A DNA stretch of 64,000 nt from NCBI RefSeq assembly GCF_000633255.1, contig NZ_AYMJ01000012.1, positions 153,178 to 217,177 on the forward strand, given 5' to 3'. This document shows, piece after piece, positions 1-11,872 of this stretch; the first letter of the stretch is position 1; each line of letters begins with the position of its first letter. The DNA is from Pseudomonas sp. H1h (GTDB lineage Bacteria > Pseudomonadota > Gammaproteobacteria > Pseudomonadales > Pseudomonadaceae). The notes below the pieces were generated by a model, which saw only the letters and a program-made list of their open reading frames with translations, ran no database searches and had not been told where the DNA came from. The position numbers were made by a program, and so were the translations under genes.

Positions 1-471
<471 letters not shown>

Positions 472-3400
472 TCACTGCGGGTTGGCACGAGTGCTGGAAA
501 GCAACGATTTCAGGTTGGCAGCCTTGGGCTTGACCAGCCAGAAACGGCGCAGATAGTCATCGAGGTTTTCGGCGAGTTCACGCCCCCACTCGCTGTCGGT
601 TTCCGCGACGTACTCGTTCAGCACGTTTTGCAGGTGGCTGCGATAGGCTTCCATCGCCTCGCCGCTGATCCGCTGGATTTCCACCAGTTCGTGGTTGACC
701 CGGTCAACGAAGGTGTTGTCCTGATCGAGCACGTAGGCAAAACCACCGGTCATGCCAGAGCCGAAGTTGTAACCGGTCTTGCCCAGAACGCAGACGAAAC
801 CACCGGTCATGTACTCGCAGCAGTGATCGCCAGTGCCTTCCACCACCGTGTGGGCACCGGAGTTACGCACGGCGAAACGCTCACCTGCGGTGCCGGCGGC
901 GAACAGCTTGCCGCCCGTCGCGCCATACAGGCAGGTGTTGCCGATGATGGCGCTTTCCTGAGTCTTATAAACGCTGCCTTTCGGCGGCACGATGGTCAGC
1001 TTGCCACCGGTCATGCCCTTGCCGACGTAGTCGTTGGCGTCGCCTTCCAGGTACATGTTCAGACCGCCGGCGTTCCACACGCCGAAGCTCTGACCGGCAG
1101 TGCCTTTGAAGCGGAAGGTGATCGGCGCTTTCGCCATACCCTGGTTGCCGTGCTTGCGTGCGATTTCGCCGGAGATCCGTGCGCCGATCGAGCGGTCGCA
1201 GTTGCAGATGTCCAGGTCGAACTCGGCGCCACTGAGGTCGTTGATCGCCGAGGTCGCCATGTCGACCATTTTCTCGGCCAGCAGGCCCTGGTCGAACGGC
1301 GGGTTGCGCTCGACACCGCAGAATTGCGGTTTGTCCGCCGGGATGTGATCGCTGCCCAGCAGCGGGGTCAGATCCAGGTGATTCTGCTTGGCGGTCTGGC
1401 CTTCGAGGATTTCCAGCAGATCGGTACGACCGATCAGTTCTTCGAGGGAACGCACGCCGAGCTTGGCCAGCCACTCGCGGGTTTCTTCGGCGACGTAGGT
1501 GAAGAAATTCACCACCATGTCGACGGTACCGATGTAGTGATCCTTGCGCAGCTTCTCGTTCTGAGTCGCGACGCCAGTGGCGCAGTTGTTCAGGTGGCAG
1601 ATACGCAGGTATTTGCAGCCCAGCGCGATCATTGGCGCGGTACCGAAACCGAAGCTTTCAGCGCCGAGGATGGCTGCCTTGATCACGTCGAGGCCGGTTT
1701 TCAGGCCGCCGTCGGTCTGCACCCGGACTTTGCCGCGCAGGTCGTTGCCGCGCAGGGTCTGGTGGGTTTCGGCGAGGCCGAGTTCCCACGGTGCACCCGC
1801 GTATTTGATCGAGGTCAGCGGCGAAGCACCGGTACCACCGTCGTAGCCGGAGATGGTGATCAAGTCCGCATAGGCCTTGGCCACACCGGCGGCGATGGTG
1901 CCGACGCCTGCTTCTGCAACCAGCTTCACCGAAACCAGCGCCTTCGGGTTGACTTGTTTCAGATCGAAAATCAGCTGCGACAAGTCTTCGATCGAGTAGA
2001 TGTCGTGGTGCGGCGGTGGCGAAATCAGGGTCACGCCCGGCACTGCATAACGCAGCTTGGCGATCAGCCCGTTGACTTTACCGCCTGGCAGTTGCCCGCC
2101 CTCGCCCGGCTTGGCACCTTGCGCGACCTTGATCTGCAGCACTTCGGCATTGACCAGGTATTCCGGGGTCACCCCGAAACGGCCAGTCGCGACCTGCTTG
2201 ATTTTCGAGCTCTTGATGGTGCCGTAACGCGCCGGGTCTTCACCCCCTTCGCCGGAGTTGGAACGCGCACCGAGGCGGTTCATGGCTTCGGCCAAGGCTT
2301 CGTGAGCTTCCGGCGACAGTGCGCCCAACGAGATACCGGCGGAGTCGAAGCGCTTGAGCACCGATTCCAGCGGTTCGATTTCACTGATGTCCAACGGCTT
2401 GTCGAGAGTCTTGACCTTGAACAGGTCGCGGATCATCGACACCGGACGGTTGTCCACCAGCGAGGTGTATTCCTTGAACTTGGCGTAGTCGCCCTGCTGC
2501 ACGGCGGCTTGCAGGGTGTTGACCACGTCCGGGTTGTAGGCGTGATATTCGCCACCGTGGACGAACTTCAGCAGACCGCCCTGCTGGATCGGCTTGCGCG
2601 GACTCCAGGCTTCGCTAGCCAGTGCTTTCTGTTCGGCTTCGATGTCGACAAAACGCGCACCCTTGATGCGGCTCGGCACGCCACGGAAGCTCAGCTCGCA
2701 GACTTCTTCGGACAGGCCGATCGCTTCGAACAGTTGTGCACCGCGGTACGAGGCGATGGTCGAGATGCCCATCTTCGACAGGATCTTCAGCAGACCCTTG
2801 GTGATGCCTTTGCGGTAGTTCTTGAACACCTCGTAGAGGTCGCCCAGCACTTCACCGGTACGGATCAGGTCGCCCAGCACTTCGTAGGCCAGGAACGGAT
2901 ACACCGCCGAGGCGCCGAAACCGATCAGCACCGCGAAGTGATGAGGGTCACGGGCGGTCGCGGTTTCAACGAGGATGTTGGAATCGCAACGCAGGCCTTT
3001 TTCGGTCAGGCGGTGGTGCACCGCACCGGTGGCCAGGGATGCGTGGATCGGCAGTTTGCCCGGAGCGATATGGCGGTCGCTCAGGACGATCTGGGTCCGA
3101 CCGGCACGCACGGCCTCTTCAGCCTGATCGGCGACGTTGCGGATCGCCGCTTCCAGACCAACACTTTCCTCGTAGTTGAGGTCGATGATCTGCCGCTCGA
3201 AACCCGGGCGGTCGAGGTTCATCAGCGAACGCCACTTGGCCGGGGAAATGACCGGCGAGCTGAGGATCACGCGCGAGGCATGTTCCGGCGACTCCTGGAA
3301 GATGTTGCGCTCGGCACCGAGGCAGATTTCCAGCGACATCACGATCGCTTCACGCAACGGGTCGATCGGCGGGTTGGTGACCTGCGCGAACTGCTGGCGG

Positions 3401-4917
3401 AAGTAGTCGTACGGCGTGCGCACACGCTGGGACAACACGGCCATCGGCGTGTCGTCGCCCATCGAGCCCACGGCCTCGTAGCCTTGCTCGCCGAGCGGAC
3501 GCAGTACCTGATCGCGCTCTTCGAACGTGACCTGATACATCTTCATGTATTGCTTGAGCTGATCGACGTCGTAAAACGCCGAACCGTGGTCGTTGTCTTC
3601 CATGGTCGCCTGGATGCGCAGGGCATTCTTGCGCAGCCATTGCTTGTACGGATGACGGGACTTCAGGCGGTTGTCGATCGCATCGGTGTCGAGGATCTGC
3701 CCGGTTTCGGTGTCCACGGCGAAGATCTGGCCAGGGCCGACGCGGCCTTTGGCAATCACGTCCTCGGGTTTGTAGTCCCATACGCCGATTTCCGACGCAA
3801 GGGTGATGAAACCGTTGGTGGTGGTGACCCAGCGCGCCGGACGCAGACCGTTACGGTCGAGCAGGCACACCGCGTAGCGACCGTCGGTCATGACCACGCC
3901 GGCCGGGCCGTCCCACGGCTCCATGTGCATCGAGTTGTACTCGTAGAACGCACGCAGATCCGGGTCCATGGTTTCGACGTTCTGCCACGCCGGCGGAATG
4001 ATCATCCGCACACCGCGGAACAGGTCGATGCCACCGGTGACCATCAATTCGAGCATGTTGTCCATGCTCGAGGAGTCGGAACCGACACGGTTGACCAGCG
4101 GGCCGAGTTCTTCCAGATCCATCAGATCGTTGGTGAACTTGGTCCGGCGGGCCTGCGCCCAGTTGCGGTTGCCGGTGATGGTGTTGATCTCGCCGTTGTG
4201 GGCGAGGAAGCGGAATGGCTGAGCCAGCGGCCATTTCGGCAGGGTGTTGGTGGAGAAGCGCTGGTGGAAAACGCAGATCGCGGTTTGCAGGCGCTCGTCA
4301 CTCAGGTCCGGATAGAACGCGGCCAGATCGGCCGGCATCATCAGGCCTTTATAGATGATGGTCTTGTGCGAAAAGCTGCAGATGTAGTGGTCGGTATCGG
4401 CGGCGTTGGCCACCGACGAACGACGACGGGCGCTGAACAGCTTGACCGCCATGTCCTGATCGCTCAGGCCTTCACCGCCGATGTACACCTGCTCGATTTG
4501 CGGCAGGCGCTCAAGCGCCAGGCGGCCGAGGACGCTGGTGTCGATTGGCACCTTGCGCCAGCCGATCAATTGCAGGCCTTCAGCAAGGATCTCGCGGTTC
4601 ATGTTCTCGCGAGCGGCTTCGGCCTTGGCCGGATCCTGGTTGAAGAAGACCATGCCCACCGCATATTGCTTGGGCAGCTCGACGCTGAAGGTTTCCTGGG
4701 CAATGGCGCGCAGGAAGGCATCAGGCTTTTGAATCAGCAGACCGCAACCGTCACCGGTCTTGCCGTCGGCATTAATCCCACCGCGGTGGGTCATGCAGGT
4801 CAGGGCCTCAATGGCCGTTTGCAATAGGGTATGACTGGGCTCGCCCTGCATGTGGGCTATCAGGCCGAAACCGCAGTTATCCTTGAATTCATCTGGTTGG
4901 TACAGACCTGCTTTCAT
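472..4917 (-). CDS. gltB: Glutamate synthase large subunit GltB
   Basis: The alpha subunit makes two glutamates from glutamine and 2-oxoglutarate in the cytoplasm. The 1481 residues match the family length. Cys15 (in NCGFG) is the expected N-terminal nucleophile of the class II glutamine amidotransferase domain, so a 14-residue propeptide should be cleaved. The FMN/synthase domain follows, with the 3Fe-4S pattern [12 protein letters not shown] around residue 1130, and a C-terminal glycine-rich beta-helix domain (repeated GxxxGG-type turns). I chose ATG 4917 (MKAGLYQ) over the in-frame GTG at 4923 because the GGTGAG ribosome site is 9 bases before the ATG but only 3 before the GTG. First gene of gltBD. 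Confidence 0.98.
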   Translation of the reverse strand: MKAGLYQPDEFKDNCGFGLIAHMQGEPSHTLLQTAIEALTCMTHRGGINADGKTGDGCGLLIQKPDAFLRAIAQETFSVELPKQYAVGMVFFNQDPAKAEAARENMNREILAEGLQLIGWRKVPIDTSVLGRLALERLPQIEQVYIGGEGLSDQDMAVKLFSARRRSSVANAADTDHYICSFSHKTIIYKGLMMPADLAAFYPDLSDERLQTAICVFHQRFSTNTLPKWPLAQPFRFLAHNGEINTITGNRNWAQARRTKFTNDLMDLEELGPLVNRVGSDSSSMDNMLELMVTGGIDLFRGVRMIIPPAWQNVETMDPDLRAFYEYNSMHMEPWDGPAGVVMTDGRYAVCLLDRNGLRPARWVTTTNGFITLASEIGVWDYKPEDVIAKGRVGPGQIFAVDTETGQILDTDAIDNRLKSRHPYKQWLRKNALRIQATMEDNDHGSAFYDVDQLKQYMKMYQVTFEERDQVLRPLGEQGYEAVGSMGDDTPMAVLSQRVRTPYDYFRQQFAQVTNPPIDPLREAIVMSLEICLGAERNIFQESPEHASRVILSSPVISPAKWRSLMNLDRPGFERQIIDLNYEESVGLEAAIRNVADQAEEAVRAGRTQIVLSDRHIAPGKLPIHASLATGAVHHRLTEKGLRCDSNILVETATARDPHHFAVLIGFGASAVYPFLAYEVLGDLIRTGEVLGDLYEVFKNYRKGITKGLLKILSKMGISTIASYRGAQLFEAIGLSEEVCELSFRGVPSRIKGARFVDIEAEQKALASEAWSPRKPIQQGGLLKFVHGGEYHAYNPDVVNTLQAAVQQGDYAKFKEYTSLVDNRPVSMIRDLFKVKTLDKPLDISEIEPLESVLKRFDSAGISLGALSPEAHEALAEAMNRLGARSNSGEGGEDPARYGTIKSSKIKQVATGRFGVTPEYLVNAEVLQIKVAQGAKPGEGGQLPGGKVNGLIAKLRYAVPGVTLISPPPHHDIYSIEDLSQLIFDLKQVNPKALVSVKLVAEAGVGTIAAGVAKAYADLITISGYDGGTGASPLTSIKYAGAPWELGLAETHQTLRGNDLRGKVRVQTDGGLKTGLDVIKAAILGAESFGFGTAPMIALGCKYLRICHLNNCATGVATQNEKLRKDHYIGTVDMVVNFFTYVAEETREWLAKLGVRSLEELIGRTDLLEILEGQTAKQNHLDLTPLLGSDHIPADKPQFCGVERNPPFDQGLLAEKMVDMATSAINDLSGAEFDLDICNCDRSIGARISGEIARKHGNQGMAKAPITFRFKGTAGQSFGVWNAGGLNMYLEGDANDYVGKGMTGGKLTIVPPKGSVYKTQESAIIGNTCLYGATGGKLFAAGTAGERFAVRNSGAHTVVEGTGDHCCEYMTGGFVCVLGKTGYNFGSGMTGGFAYVLDQDNTFVDRVNHELVEIQRISGEAMEAYRSHLQNVLNEYVAETDSEWGRELAENLDDYLRRFWLVKPKAANLKSLLSSTRANPQ

Positions 4918-5026
4918 AGACACTTTCTCACCAGGCTGCCTCTTTTCGAGGCAAATTTCTTTTCAATTCAACCACTTGCATCTCGCGCCGAACGTACGCC
5001 GGCTTAGCGGGGGCAAAAGGGTGGTC

Positions 5027-5055
5027 ATTGTACACAGCGACACAGACGCTCACAA
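5027..5055 (-). promoter_or_regulatory. Probable sigma70 promoter of gltBD
   Basis: Read leftward, TTGTGA (5055-5050) and TACAAT (5032-5027) are separated by 17 bases, close to the sigma70 consensus. Transcription would begin near 5020, giving a leader of about 100 bases before gltB. This lies in the 349-base gene-free stretch 4918-5266, which otherwise holds only the candidate operator and the damX hairpin. Confidence 0.6.
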
Positions 5056-5061
5056 ATTTGA

Positions 5062-5103
5062 CGACGAAATGTCGCAAATCTATGTCGCATTTGTGAAAGG
5101 TTT
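5062..5103 (+). promoter_or_regulatory. Candidate ArgR operator upstream of gltB
   Basis: TGTCGC occurs at 5070-5075 and 5083-5088. The published P. aeruginosa ArgR half-site is TGTCGC-N8-AA-N5. The stretch 5083-5103 fits it fully. The abutting 21 bases 5062-5082 keep the AA (5076-5077) and the central CG but have a degenerate first hexamer. A third copy in reverse (5037-5042) falls in the promoter spacer. ArgR is known to repress gltBD in P. aeruginosa, so the site makes sense here, but binding is inferred. Confidence 0.5.
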
Positions 5104-5239
5104 AAAGCGATATGCTGTGCTAGTCAAAACTTTTTTAATTCTGACTGCAACGACTCAAAGACTACTGTGACGCAGACACCACAAGGCACGCGACCTGGAA
5201 GGCAGCGCGCACTCGTAGAAATTTTGAGGTGCTTGGAGA

Positions 5240-5260
5240 GGCGGCCTGGGTAAGGCCGCC
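5240..5260 (-). terminator. Hairpin after damX
   Basis: GGCGGCCT (5240-5247) and AGGCCGCC (5253-5260) form a perfect 8-base-pair stem with a 5-base loop, 6 bases past the damX stop. No T run follows in the leftward direction, so it may stabilise the mRNA 3' end or need help to terminate. Confidence 0.5.
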
Positions 5261-5266
5261 GAATCT

Positions 5267-6853
5267 TCAGCGAGTTGTTGCCAGTTCCTGTTGGACGCTG
5301 GCGACAGTGCGAGGCCAAGGTTTACCAGCCTGAACCTTCGCTGGCAAGGCCTTGATGGCAGAAACGGCTGCATCACGATTGGCGAAGTTGCCGTAGGTGA
5401 TCACGTAGAGAGGCTTGCCGTTGAGGACTTTCTTGAAATAACGGTACTCACCGCCCTGCTCCTTGACGAAGTTCTGCGCGGTCGCTTCGGAGCTGGTGCC
5501 AAGGATCTGCACCACGTAGTTGCTGGTCGGCTGACCGGCGTACCAGCTGCCACCGGCGGCTTTGGCGACGGTAACCGGCTTCTCGGCCGGTTTGGCTGCT
5601 ACAGCGGGCTTGGCCGGCGCAGGAGCAGGTTTTGCCACTGGAGCCGGCGCAGGTTTGGCGGTAGCGATCTGGGTAGGCGCTGGCGTCGGCTTGGCGGCAG
5701 GCACCGGAACCGGGGTCGGCGCCGGACCGGCCGGAACACCTGCCGGCGGTGCGGAGGTGGTGACGGTCGGCGGCGTAGCGCTGGAGCCTTCCAGCGGCAC
5801 TCCATCGTCGCCCTCGGTGATGCCTCCGGCCGCTTCAGCCAACGGGCCACGCATGACTGGCTGCGAGTTGCCGACCAGCGGCAGCGGCATTGGCTGGGTA
5901 TTGCCGGCGAACTCGACGTTTGGCGCGCCACCCTTGGCGCCCTGACCCAATGGCAGTTGTGCCTGTTCGTTGGCAGGTGCGCCGGTGGTTGGTGCCTTGT
6001 TGCGACCCGGCATCAGCCAGGCGGCGGCGACCGCGACCACAACGACGGCGGAAATCGCCAATACGTGTTTCTTCGGCATGTTGAACCCCATACTTGGACG
6101 CTTCACCGCAGAGCGGCTGGCAATCATGACTTCGATCAGAGCATCGCGAGCGACCTGGTTGATGTTGCCAGGCCAACCCTCGGCACTTTCGTGAATATCA
6201 GAGATCTGATCCGCGGTGAAAAGTTCGACACCCCGGCCCGCACCTTCGAGCCGTTGGTCGAGGTATTCGCGGGTCTCTTCTTCGGTATACGGCTGCAATT
6301 CGATGACGTGGAAGCGTTCTTCCTCGAGGTGCAGCGCCTCCAGTTGAGCGATCAGCGACGACTCACCGAACAGGAACACGTGCGGACGACCTTCCGGTGC
6401 ACCGGCGCCCAGCGCCATCAGCGCCTCGAGGGCGGACTCGTCGAGCTGCTCGGCGTCGTCCACCAGCAGATAGACTTCCTGACCGGTGAGAGCAAGTTGC
6501 ACCACCTGCGCCAGAATCGCGCCGACCTCGGCCTGCGCCACGTCCAGCGCCTGGGCGACCTGACGCAGGATGCCAGCAGCATCGCCTGCACCGCGCGCCG
6601 ACACCACAACGCTCTGTACCGATTGTTTGTTGGTGCTGGCCACCAGCGCCTGGCGCAGCAGGGTCTTGCCGCTGCCTTGCGGACCGGTGACCACCAGCAG
6701 CAACTGGCTGTAACGCGCCAGGTGATGCAGTTGCCCCAGCACCGGCTTGCGCTGGGCCGGGAAGAATTTGAAGCCCGGTACCCGCGGAGCGAAAGGGTCG
6801 TGACTTAACTGGAAATGGCCGAGGAACGCCTCGTCGGCATGCAAACTAGTCAT
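5267..6853 (-). CDS. damX: DamX-like AAA ATPase with C-terminal SPOR domain
   Basis: This 528-residue protein has an N-terminal ExeA-type AAA domain (Walker A GPQGSGKT at 57-64; Walker B-like LLVDDAEQLD near 120-130), one transmembrane segment near 260-280, a long Ala/Pro-rich periplasmic linker, and a SPOR domain over the last 75 residues. SPOR domains bind denuded septal peptidoglycan, so the protein probably acts at the division site. It starts 10 bases after the aroB stop and is the last gene of the pilMNOPQ-aroK-aroB block. The aroK-aroB-damX order is conserved in gammaproteobacteria. The cellular role is inferred from E. coli DamX. Confidence 0.88.
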   Translation of the reverse strand: MTSLHADEAFLGHFQLSHDPFAPRVPGFKFFPAQRKPVLGQLHHLARYSQLLLVVTGPQGSGKTLLRQALVASTNKQSVQSVVVSARGAGDAAGILRQVAQALDVAQAEVGAILAQVVQLALTGQEVYLLVDDAEQLDESALEALMALGAGAPEGRPHVFLFGESSLIAQLEALHLEEERFHVIELQPYTEEETREYLDQRLEGAGRGVELFTADQISDIHESAEGWPGNINQVARDALIEVMIASRSAVKRPSMGFNMPKKHVLAISAVVVVAVAAAWLMPGRNKAPTTGAPANEQAQLPLGQGAKGGAPNVEFAGNTQPMPLPLVGNSQPVMRGPLAEAAGGITEGDDGVPLEGSSATPPTVTTSAPPAGVPAGPAPTPVPVPAAKPTPAPTQIATAKPAPAPVAKPAPAPAKPAVAAKPAEKPVTVAKAAGGSWYAGQPTSNYVVQILGTSSEATAQNFVKEQGGEYRYFKKVLNGKPLYVITYGNFANRDAAVSAIKALPAKVQAGKPWPRTVASVQQELATTR

Positions 6854-6863
6854 CGGAATCTTA

Positions 6864-7964
6864 TTAACCTTTAAGCTGAGCCAGAGCGCGGTAATCCGCT
6901 CCCAGCGTGGCCTGTAGAACCTCTTTCGGATAATCGGCGGTCACCACCGCTTCGCCCATCCGGCGCAGCAGCACCAGGCGCAGACGACCGTCGATCACTT
7001 TTTTATCAATTGCCATATGTTCGAGAAAATCGGCTTCGGTCATCTCTTCCGGCGGAATTACCGGTAGACCGGCACGCTGGAAAAGACGAATGCCGCGATC
7101 ACGCTCCTGCTCGCTGATCCAGCCCAGACGCGCGGACATTTCCAGCGCCATCACGGTGCCAGCCGCGACCGCCTCACCATGCAACCAGACACCATAGCCC
7201 ATGTGGGTCTCGATGGCGTGGCCGAAGGTGTGGCCCAGATTGAGCGTGGCGCGTACGCCGGTTTCCTTCTCATCGGCGCCGACCACCGCAGCCTTGGCTG
7301 CGCAGGAGCGCTCGATGGCGTAAGTCAGGGCTTTCTGGTCCAGCGCACGCAGGGCATCGACGTTGTCTTCGAGCCAGGTCAGGAACGGCTCATCGCAGAT
7401 CAGGCCGTACTTGATGACCTCCGCCAGACCGGCCGACAGCTCACGCTCCGGCAGGGTTTTCAGGGACGCGGTATCGATCAGCACCACGTTCGGCTGATAG
7501 AACGCGCCGACCATGTTCTTGCCCAGCGGATGGTTGATGCCGGTCTTGCCGCCCACCGACGAATCGACCTGGGACAGCAGCGTGGTCGGAATCTGGATGA
7601 AATCGACACCGCGCTGATAGCACGCGGCGGCGAAACCGGCCATGTCACCGATGACCCCGCCACCAAGGGCGATGATCGTGGTGCGGCGGTCATGACGGGC
7701 TGTCAGCAGGCCGTCGAAGATCAGTTGCAGGGTTTCCCAGTTCTTGAAGGCTTCGCCGTCCGGCAGCACCACGGAAATCACCGAGAACGGCGCAAGACTC
7801 TTGGTCAGACGTTCGAGATAGAGCGGCGCAACGGTCTCGTTGGAGATGATTGCCACCTGCCGCCCGTGGATATGCGGCGCCAGCAGCTCAGGCTGATCCA
7901 ACAAACCTTCGCCAATATGAATCGGGTAGCTGCGCTCGCCTAGATCGACCTTGAGTGTCTGCAT
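6864..7964 (-). CDS. aroB: 3-dehydroquinate synthase
   Basis: This enzyme converts DAHP to 3-dehydroquinate, the second step of the shikimate pathway, using NAD and a divalent metal. The 366 residues are standard length. The NAD-binding [11 protein letters not shown] is followed by metal-ligand motifs [11 protein letters not shown] and LHGEAVA. The start is ATG 7964 ([15 protein letters not shown]). It lies 151 bases downstream of aroK. That gap holds a small GCAGG/CCTGC hairpin (about 7986-7998) and no gene. Confidence 0.98.
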   Translation of the reverse strand: MQTLKVDLGERSYPIHIGEGLLDQPELLAPHIHGRQVAIISNETVAPLYLERLTKSLAPFSVISVVLPDGEAFKNWETLQLIFDGLLTARHDRRTTIIALGGGVIGDMAGFAAACYQRGVDFIQIPTTLLSQVDSSVGGKTGINHPLGKNMVGAFYQPNVVLIDTASLKTLPERELSAGLAEVIKYGLICDEPFLTWLEDNVDALRALDQKALTYAIERSCAAKAAVVGADEKETGVRATLNLGHTFGHAIETHMGYGVWLHGEAVAAGTVMALEMSARLGWISEQERDRGIRLFQRAGLPVIPPEEMTEADFLEHMAIDKKVIDGRLRLVLLRRMGEAVVTADYPKEVLQATLGADYRALAQLKG

Positions 7965-8115
7965 GTGTCCCCACAGTGAAGATGGAAGCAGGCGTCCTGC
8001 CTTGAATTATTGGATGTCCGCGACCTTTAGCTGATGTGACGCCGCTCGCACGCCATCCGCCACAACCTCGACGGCTGCGACAGGACGCCGAGGATAGCGC
8101 ATTTCTGGCGGCGCT

Positions 8116-8634
8116 TTAACGGGGTGGAAGCTGTGCCAGACGGTCGAGAATGTCGAGCACCACCATGCGCGGCGGCCGTTCGTCGGTTTCCACCACCAGA
8201 TCGGCGATTTCCCGATAGAGCGGATCACGGATCGCGAGCAGGTCGCGCAGGGTTTTCTCGGGATTGGCGGTGCGCAGCAACGGTCGGTTGCGGTCGCGGG
8301 CAGTGCGGCCGACCTGCTGCTCGACGGAAGCGTGCAGATACACCACCCGCCCGCCTTCGTGCAGGGCCTTGCGATTGGCATCGCGCATCACCGCGCCGCC
8401 GCCGGTCGCCAGCACCACGCCGTCGAACGCGCACAGCTCGGCGATCATCGCCTGCTCACGGTCACGAAAGCCGGGCTCGCCTTCCTTGTCGAAGATCCAC
8501 GGGATATTGGCGCCCGTGCGCAGTTCAATTTCCTTGTCGGAATCTTTGAACGGCAGGCGCAGCTCTTTGGCCAGCAACCGGCCGATGGTGCTTTTTCCAG
8601 CGCCCATCGGTCCTACAAGAATCAAATTTCGCAC
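8116..8634 (-). CDS. aroK: Shikimate kinase
   Basis: It phosphorylates shikimate at the 3-hydroxyl with ATP. The protein has 172 residues, with a P-loop GPMGAGKST near residues 8-16, the GGGAV substrate-binding motif, and a lid region around DRNRPLL. The start is GTG 8634 (MRNLILVG). It sits only 4 bases after the pilQ stop, so its ribosome site is inside pilQ and translation is probably coupled. A pilQ-aroK-aroB order is common in pseudomonads. Confidence 0.97.
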   Translation of the reverse strand: MRNLILVGPMGAGKSTIGRLLAKELRLPFKDSDKEIELRTGANIPWIFDKEGEPGFRDREQAMIAELCAFDGVVLATGGGAVMRDANRKALHEGGRVVYLHASVEQQVGRTARDRNRPLLRTANPEKTLRDLLAIRDPLYREIADLVVETDERPPRMVVLDILDRLAQLPPR

Positions 8635-8638
8635 AGAA

Positions 8639-10711
8639 TCAACGACTCACAGCAATCGCCTGGTTATTCATGATACGCGGAGTGAGAAATACCAGCAGCT
8701 CGGATTTTTTCTCCGAAACCACATCACGCCGGAAAAGGCGGCCAAGATACGGCACATCGCCAAGAAATGGCACCTTATCTACGACCTTGCTTTGAGTATT
8801 TGAGAAAACGCCCCCGATCACGATGGTCTCGCCGTCGTTCACCAGCACTTTGGCGTTGACCTCGTTCTTCTTGATCGGCGGTACATCCTGCACCTTGTTC
8901 AGGTAGTCCGGCTCGTCCTTGGTGACCTTGACCTCCATGATGATGCGGTTGTCGGGCGTGATCTGCGGCGTCACTTCCAGCGACAGCGACGCCTCCTTGA
9001 ATGACACCGAAGTCGCGCCGCTGGAGCTGGCTTCCTGATACGGAATCTCGGTGCCCTTGAGGATCTTCGCGGTCTCCTTGTCGGAGGTGACCACTTTCGG
9101 CTGGGAGACGATTTCGCCGTTACCGGTTTTCTCCATGGCGGTCAGCTCAAGATCGAGCAGCACGTTGTCGGTGATGAAAGCGATGCCGATCCCGGACGTG
9201 TTACCGACCGTGCCCATGTCGACGAACGGCGAGTTGGTGCTGGTGTTGCCCGGTGTGCCAATGGTGGTCGAGGTGCCGTTACTGACCCCGGACGTGTTCC
9301 AGTTGCCCTTGTTCTGAATCGAACCGCCCCAGCGCACGCCCAGGCTCTTGTCGTAATCGACGTTGGCCTCGACGATCCGCGCCTCGATCATCACCTGACG
9401 CACCGGAATATCCAGTTGCGCCACGATCCGCCGCAGCTCGTCGAGGCGGTCCTGGGTCTGGTAGGCAATGATGTTGTTGGTGCGCTCATCGACCGTGATC
9501 GAGCCGCGTTCGTCGATTTTCGCTTCGGCGCTGGTCACCGACTGAAACAACTTGGCGATGTCCGCCGCCTTGGCGTAGTTGACTTGCAGCAGTTCGCGGC
9601 GCAGCGGCGCCAGTTCGGCGATCTGTTTCTGCGACTCCAGTTCCTGACGCTCGCGGGCGGCGATTTCGTCGGCCGGCGCTACCAGCAACACGTTGCCGAT
9701 CTTGCGTTTGTCCAGCCCTTTGGTTTTCAGCGCCAGATCCAGCGCCTGATCCCACGGCACGTTCTGCAGGCGCAAGGTGATCCCGCCCTGCACGGTGTCG
9801 CTGGCCACGAGATTGAGGTTGGTGAAATCGGCGATCAGTTGCAGCACCGAGCGCACATCGATGTCCTGGAAATTCAGCGAGAGCTTTTCGCCGCTGTAGC
9901 TGTTGCGATCGGCGTTGCGCTTTTGCAGATCGTCGACCGTCATCGGACGAATGCTGACGGTCAGCTTGTTATCGGTCTGGTAGGTCGAATAGTCGAAAGT
10001 GCCACTGGGCTCGACGGTGATGACCGCACGATCACCGGTCGCGGCACTGTTGACGAACTGCACCGGGGTGGCGAAGTCCTTGACGTCGAGACGAACCCGC
10101 AACCGGTCGGGCAACTGGGTGCGGGCAAAACTGAGGATGATCTTGCCGTCATGCTCCTGGATGTCCGGGGCGATGGTCGGGTCCGACAGATCGATGACCA
10201 CATTGCCCTCGCCCGCCGTGCCGCGCTGAAAATCGACGCCACGAATGGCCTTGGCGACGGGAGCGTAAGCCTTCGCCGGAGCGGCGGCTGGCCGTGACGC
10301 AACAGCGGCCGGACGGGATGCAGCAGGCTTGGTGCCCTGCCCGACCACCACGAACAGATTGTTGCCCTCGACCCGAGAGGTGTAAGGGCTCAGTTGCGTC
10401 AGGTTGATGATCAATCGCGTGCGATCGTTGGCCTCGACCACCGTGGCGCTTCGTGCATTGCCACTGCCCAGGTCGCGGGTCTTGCTCGTCAGCTGGCTGG
10501 CCACACCCGGCAGATCCAGCGCAATTCGTGCCGGTGATTCGGTGGTGTAGCCCTTGGGCTGCGGGGGCGGGCCGTCGAACGACAGCTTCAACTCGACGCG
10601 GTCACCAGGCAACGCCGCCACATCCAGCGCCTTCAGGCTGGCCGCCTGAACCATCGGTGAAAGCAGCGCTATCCATAGCGAAAAACCGAGGGTGGAGAAA
10701 ATCCTGTTCAT
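8639..10711 (-). CDS. pilQ: Type IV pilus secretin PilQ
   Basis: PilQ forms the outer-membrane pore through which type IV pili leave the cell. The 690 residues comprise a signal peptide ending near AQA/AAS (residues 1-23), two AMIN domains in the first half, a secretin N0/N1 region, and a C-terminal secretin domain with the conserved [15 protein letters not shown] segment near the end. The AMIN domains bind peptidoglycan in related proteins. It is last of pilMNOPQ and runs into aroK. Start ATG 10711. Confidence 0.97.
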   Translation of the reverse strand: MNRIFSTLGFSLWIALLSPMVQAASLKALDVAALPGDRVELKLSFDGPPPQPKGYTTESPARIALDLPGVASQLTSKTRDLGSGNARSATVVEANDRTRLIINLTQLSPYTSRVEGNNLFVVVGQGTKPAASRPAAVASRPAAAPAKAYAPVAKAIRGVDFQRGTAGEGNVVIDLSDPTIAPDIQEHDGKIILSFARTQLPDRLRVRLDVKDFATPVQFVNSAATGDRAVITVEPSGTFDYSTYQTDNKLTVSIRPMTVDDLQKRNADRNSYSGEKLSLNFQDIDVRSVLQLIADFTNLNLVASDTVQGGITLRLQNVPWDQALDLALKTKGLDKRKIGNVLLVAPADEIAARERQELESQKQIAELAPLRRELLQVNYAKAADIAKLFQSVTSAEAKIDERGSITVDERTNNIIAYQTQDRLDELRRIVAQLDIPVRQVMIEARIVEANVDYDKSLGVRWGGSIQNKGNWNTSGVSNGTSTTIGTPGNTSTNSPFVDMGTVGNTSGIGIAFITDNVLLDLELTAMEKTGNGEIVSQPKVVTSDKETAKILKGTEIPYQEASSSGATSVSFKEASLSLEVTPQITPDNRIIMEVKVTKDEPDYLNKVQDVPPIKKNEVNAKVLVNDGETIVIGGVFSNTQSKVVDKVPFLGDVPYLGRLFRRDVVSEKKSELLVFLTPRIMNNQAIAVSR

Positions 10712-10724
10712 TGTTCGACTTCCA

Positions 10725-11252
10725 CTATGAGTGCTCTTTCAAAGGAATGGTGCGCGGACGCTCCAGCCAGGCGCCTTCGCCATCGGGCACGATTTCGACC
10801 ACATCGACCTGCGTGGCACTGATTGCAACGATGCGACCGTCGTTGCGCCCCAGGTAGTCGCCGACTTTCAACCGATGCACCCCGCCAGCTCCGCGCAGCA
10901 GGGCAAAAGAGCCGGTGGCATTGGAGATTGTGCCGACCATTTCAAACTGCTCGATGTTGAAGCCTTCGAGGTATTGCTTGACCCGGCTGGGGTCGGGTTT
11001 GACGTTGCGCGCACCGCGCTGCTGAGCGGCCAGATCGACCCGCACCTGACGCGAGAACGGGCTGCGCAAGTTGGCCGCGCTGTAGGTAAACGTGGGGTAG
11101 GAGTGGAAAGTCGGCGTCGGCTCAATCCGGCCCGCCGGTCGCAGACGCACTTCGTTCATGTAGGCATCGAGGTCGCTGAACTCATCATTGCTGCCGCAGC
11201 CGCTCAGGCCCAGCAACACCATGGATAAGGCGAAATAACGCATCGGGGTCAT
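10725..11252 (-). CDS. pilP: Type IV pilus inner-membrane lipoprotein PilP
   Basis: PilP links the PilN/PilO complex to the PilQ secretin. The 175-residue precursor has a lipoprotein signal ending in the lipobox LSGC (Cys19), a proline-rich linker and a C-terminal beta domain. The start ATG 11252 overlaps the pilO stop by four bases (ATGA). A second in-frame ATG three codons later would also keep the signal peptide. PilQ begins 13 bases after its stop. Confidence 0.95.
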   Translation of the reverse strand: MTPMRYFALSMVLLGLSGCGSNDEFSDLDAYMNEVRLRPAGRIEPTPTFHSYPTFTYSAANLRSPFSRQVRVDLAAQQRGARNVKPDPSRVKQYLEGFNIEQFEMVGTISNATGSFALLRGAGGVHRLKVGDYLGRNDGRIVAISATQVDVVEIVPDGEGAWLERPRTIPLKEHS

Positions 11253-11872
11253 TTTTCCAGCCCCTTGTCGTTATAGCGGTAAGTCTTGGCGAGGATGCTC
11301 ATGCGCAGCTTCGTCCCGCCTTCCGGGTTGGCGGGCGCCAGTTCGAAATCGTGCAGCGTGACGATCCGTGGCAACCCGGCGACGCCGCTGACGAAGGTGG
11401 CGAGGTCGTGGTAGGCGCCGGTGACGGTGATCTGGATCGGCAGTTCGATGTAGAACGGCTGGGTGACTTCCGGCAGCAGCTTGATTTCTTCGAATTCCAG
11501 ACCGCTGCCCAGACCGGTGCGGGTGATGTCCTCCAGCAACCCCGGAACTTCGGTGTCGCTGGGCAATTGCCGCAGGAGCACGCCGAAGGAGTTCTCCATT
11601 TCCTTCATCTGCTGGGTGTACAGCTCCAGGTTGGCGGCCATGTGCGCCTTGCTGGCGAATTGTTCCTTCAACGTGTCTTCTTCCTGACGCTTGGCTTCAA
11701 GCTGGTTTTCCATGTCGCTGATGAAAAAGTTATAGCCAAGCGCCAACACCAGCACTGCCAACAATACCCCGGCGATGGTTTTCACTGCGGCCGGCCAGGA
11801 GCCGATGTTGCTGGTGTCCAGGTCGTTGAAATCGATGTTGCGCAAACCCTGCAGCCATTCGGACGGTTTCAT
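11249..11872 (-). CDS. pilO: Type IV pilus alignment protein PilO
   Basis: PilO is a bitopic inner-membrane protein that pairs with PilN. The 207 residues show one transmembrane helix near 30-50 (AVKTIAGVLLAVLVLALGYNF), a periplasmic coiled coil (ENQLEAKRQEEDTLKEQF and following), and a ferredoxin-like C-terminal domain. Its start overlaps the pilN stop by four bases, as expected in this tightly coupled operon. Confidence 0.95.
   Translation of the reverse strand: MKPSEWLQGLRNIDFNDLDTSNIGSWPAAVKTIAGVLLAVLVLALGYNFFISDMENQLEAKRQEEDTLKEQFASKAHMAANLELYTQQMKEMENSFGVLLRQLPSDTEVPGLLEDITRTGLGSGLEFEEIKLLPEVTQPFYIELPIQITVTGAYHDLATFVSGVAGLPRIVTLHDFELAPANPEGGTKLRMSILAKTYRYNDKGLEK

Noticed and set aside
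628..4827. A 1399-codon open frame on the + strand opposite gltB
   Set aside because: Its codons are the mirror of a well-conserved gene in GC-rich DNA; the protein shows no domain and has no ribosome site. Similar long shadows oppose phaC1, ponA, priA, opgG and argS.
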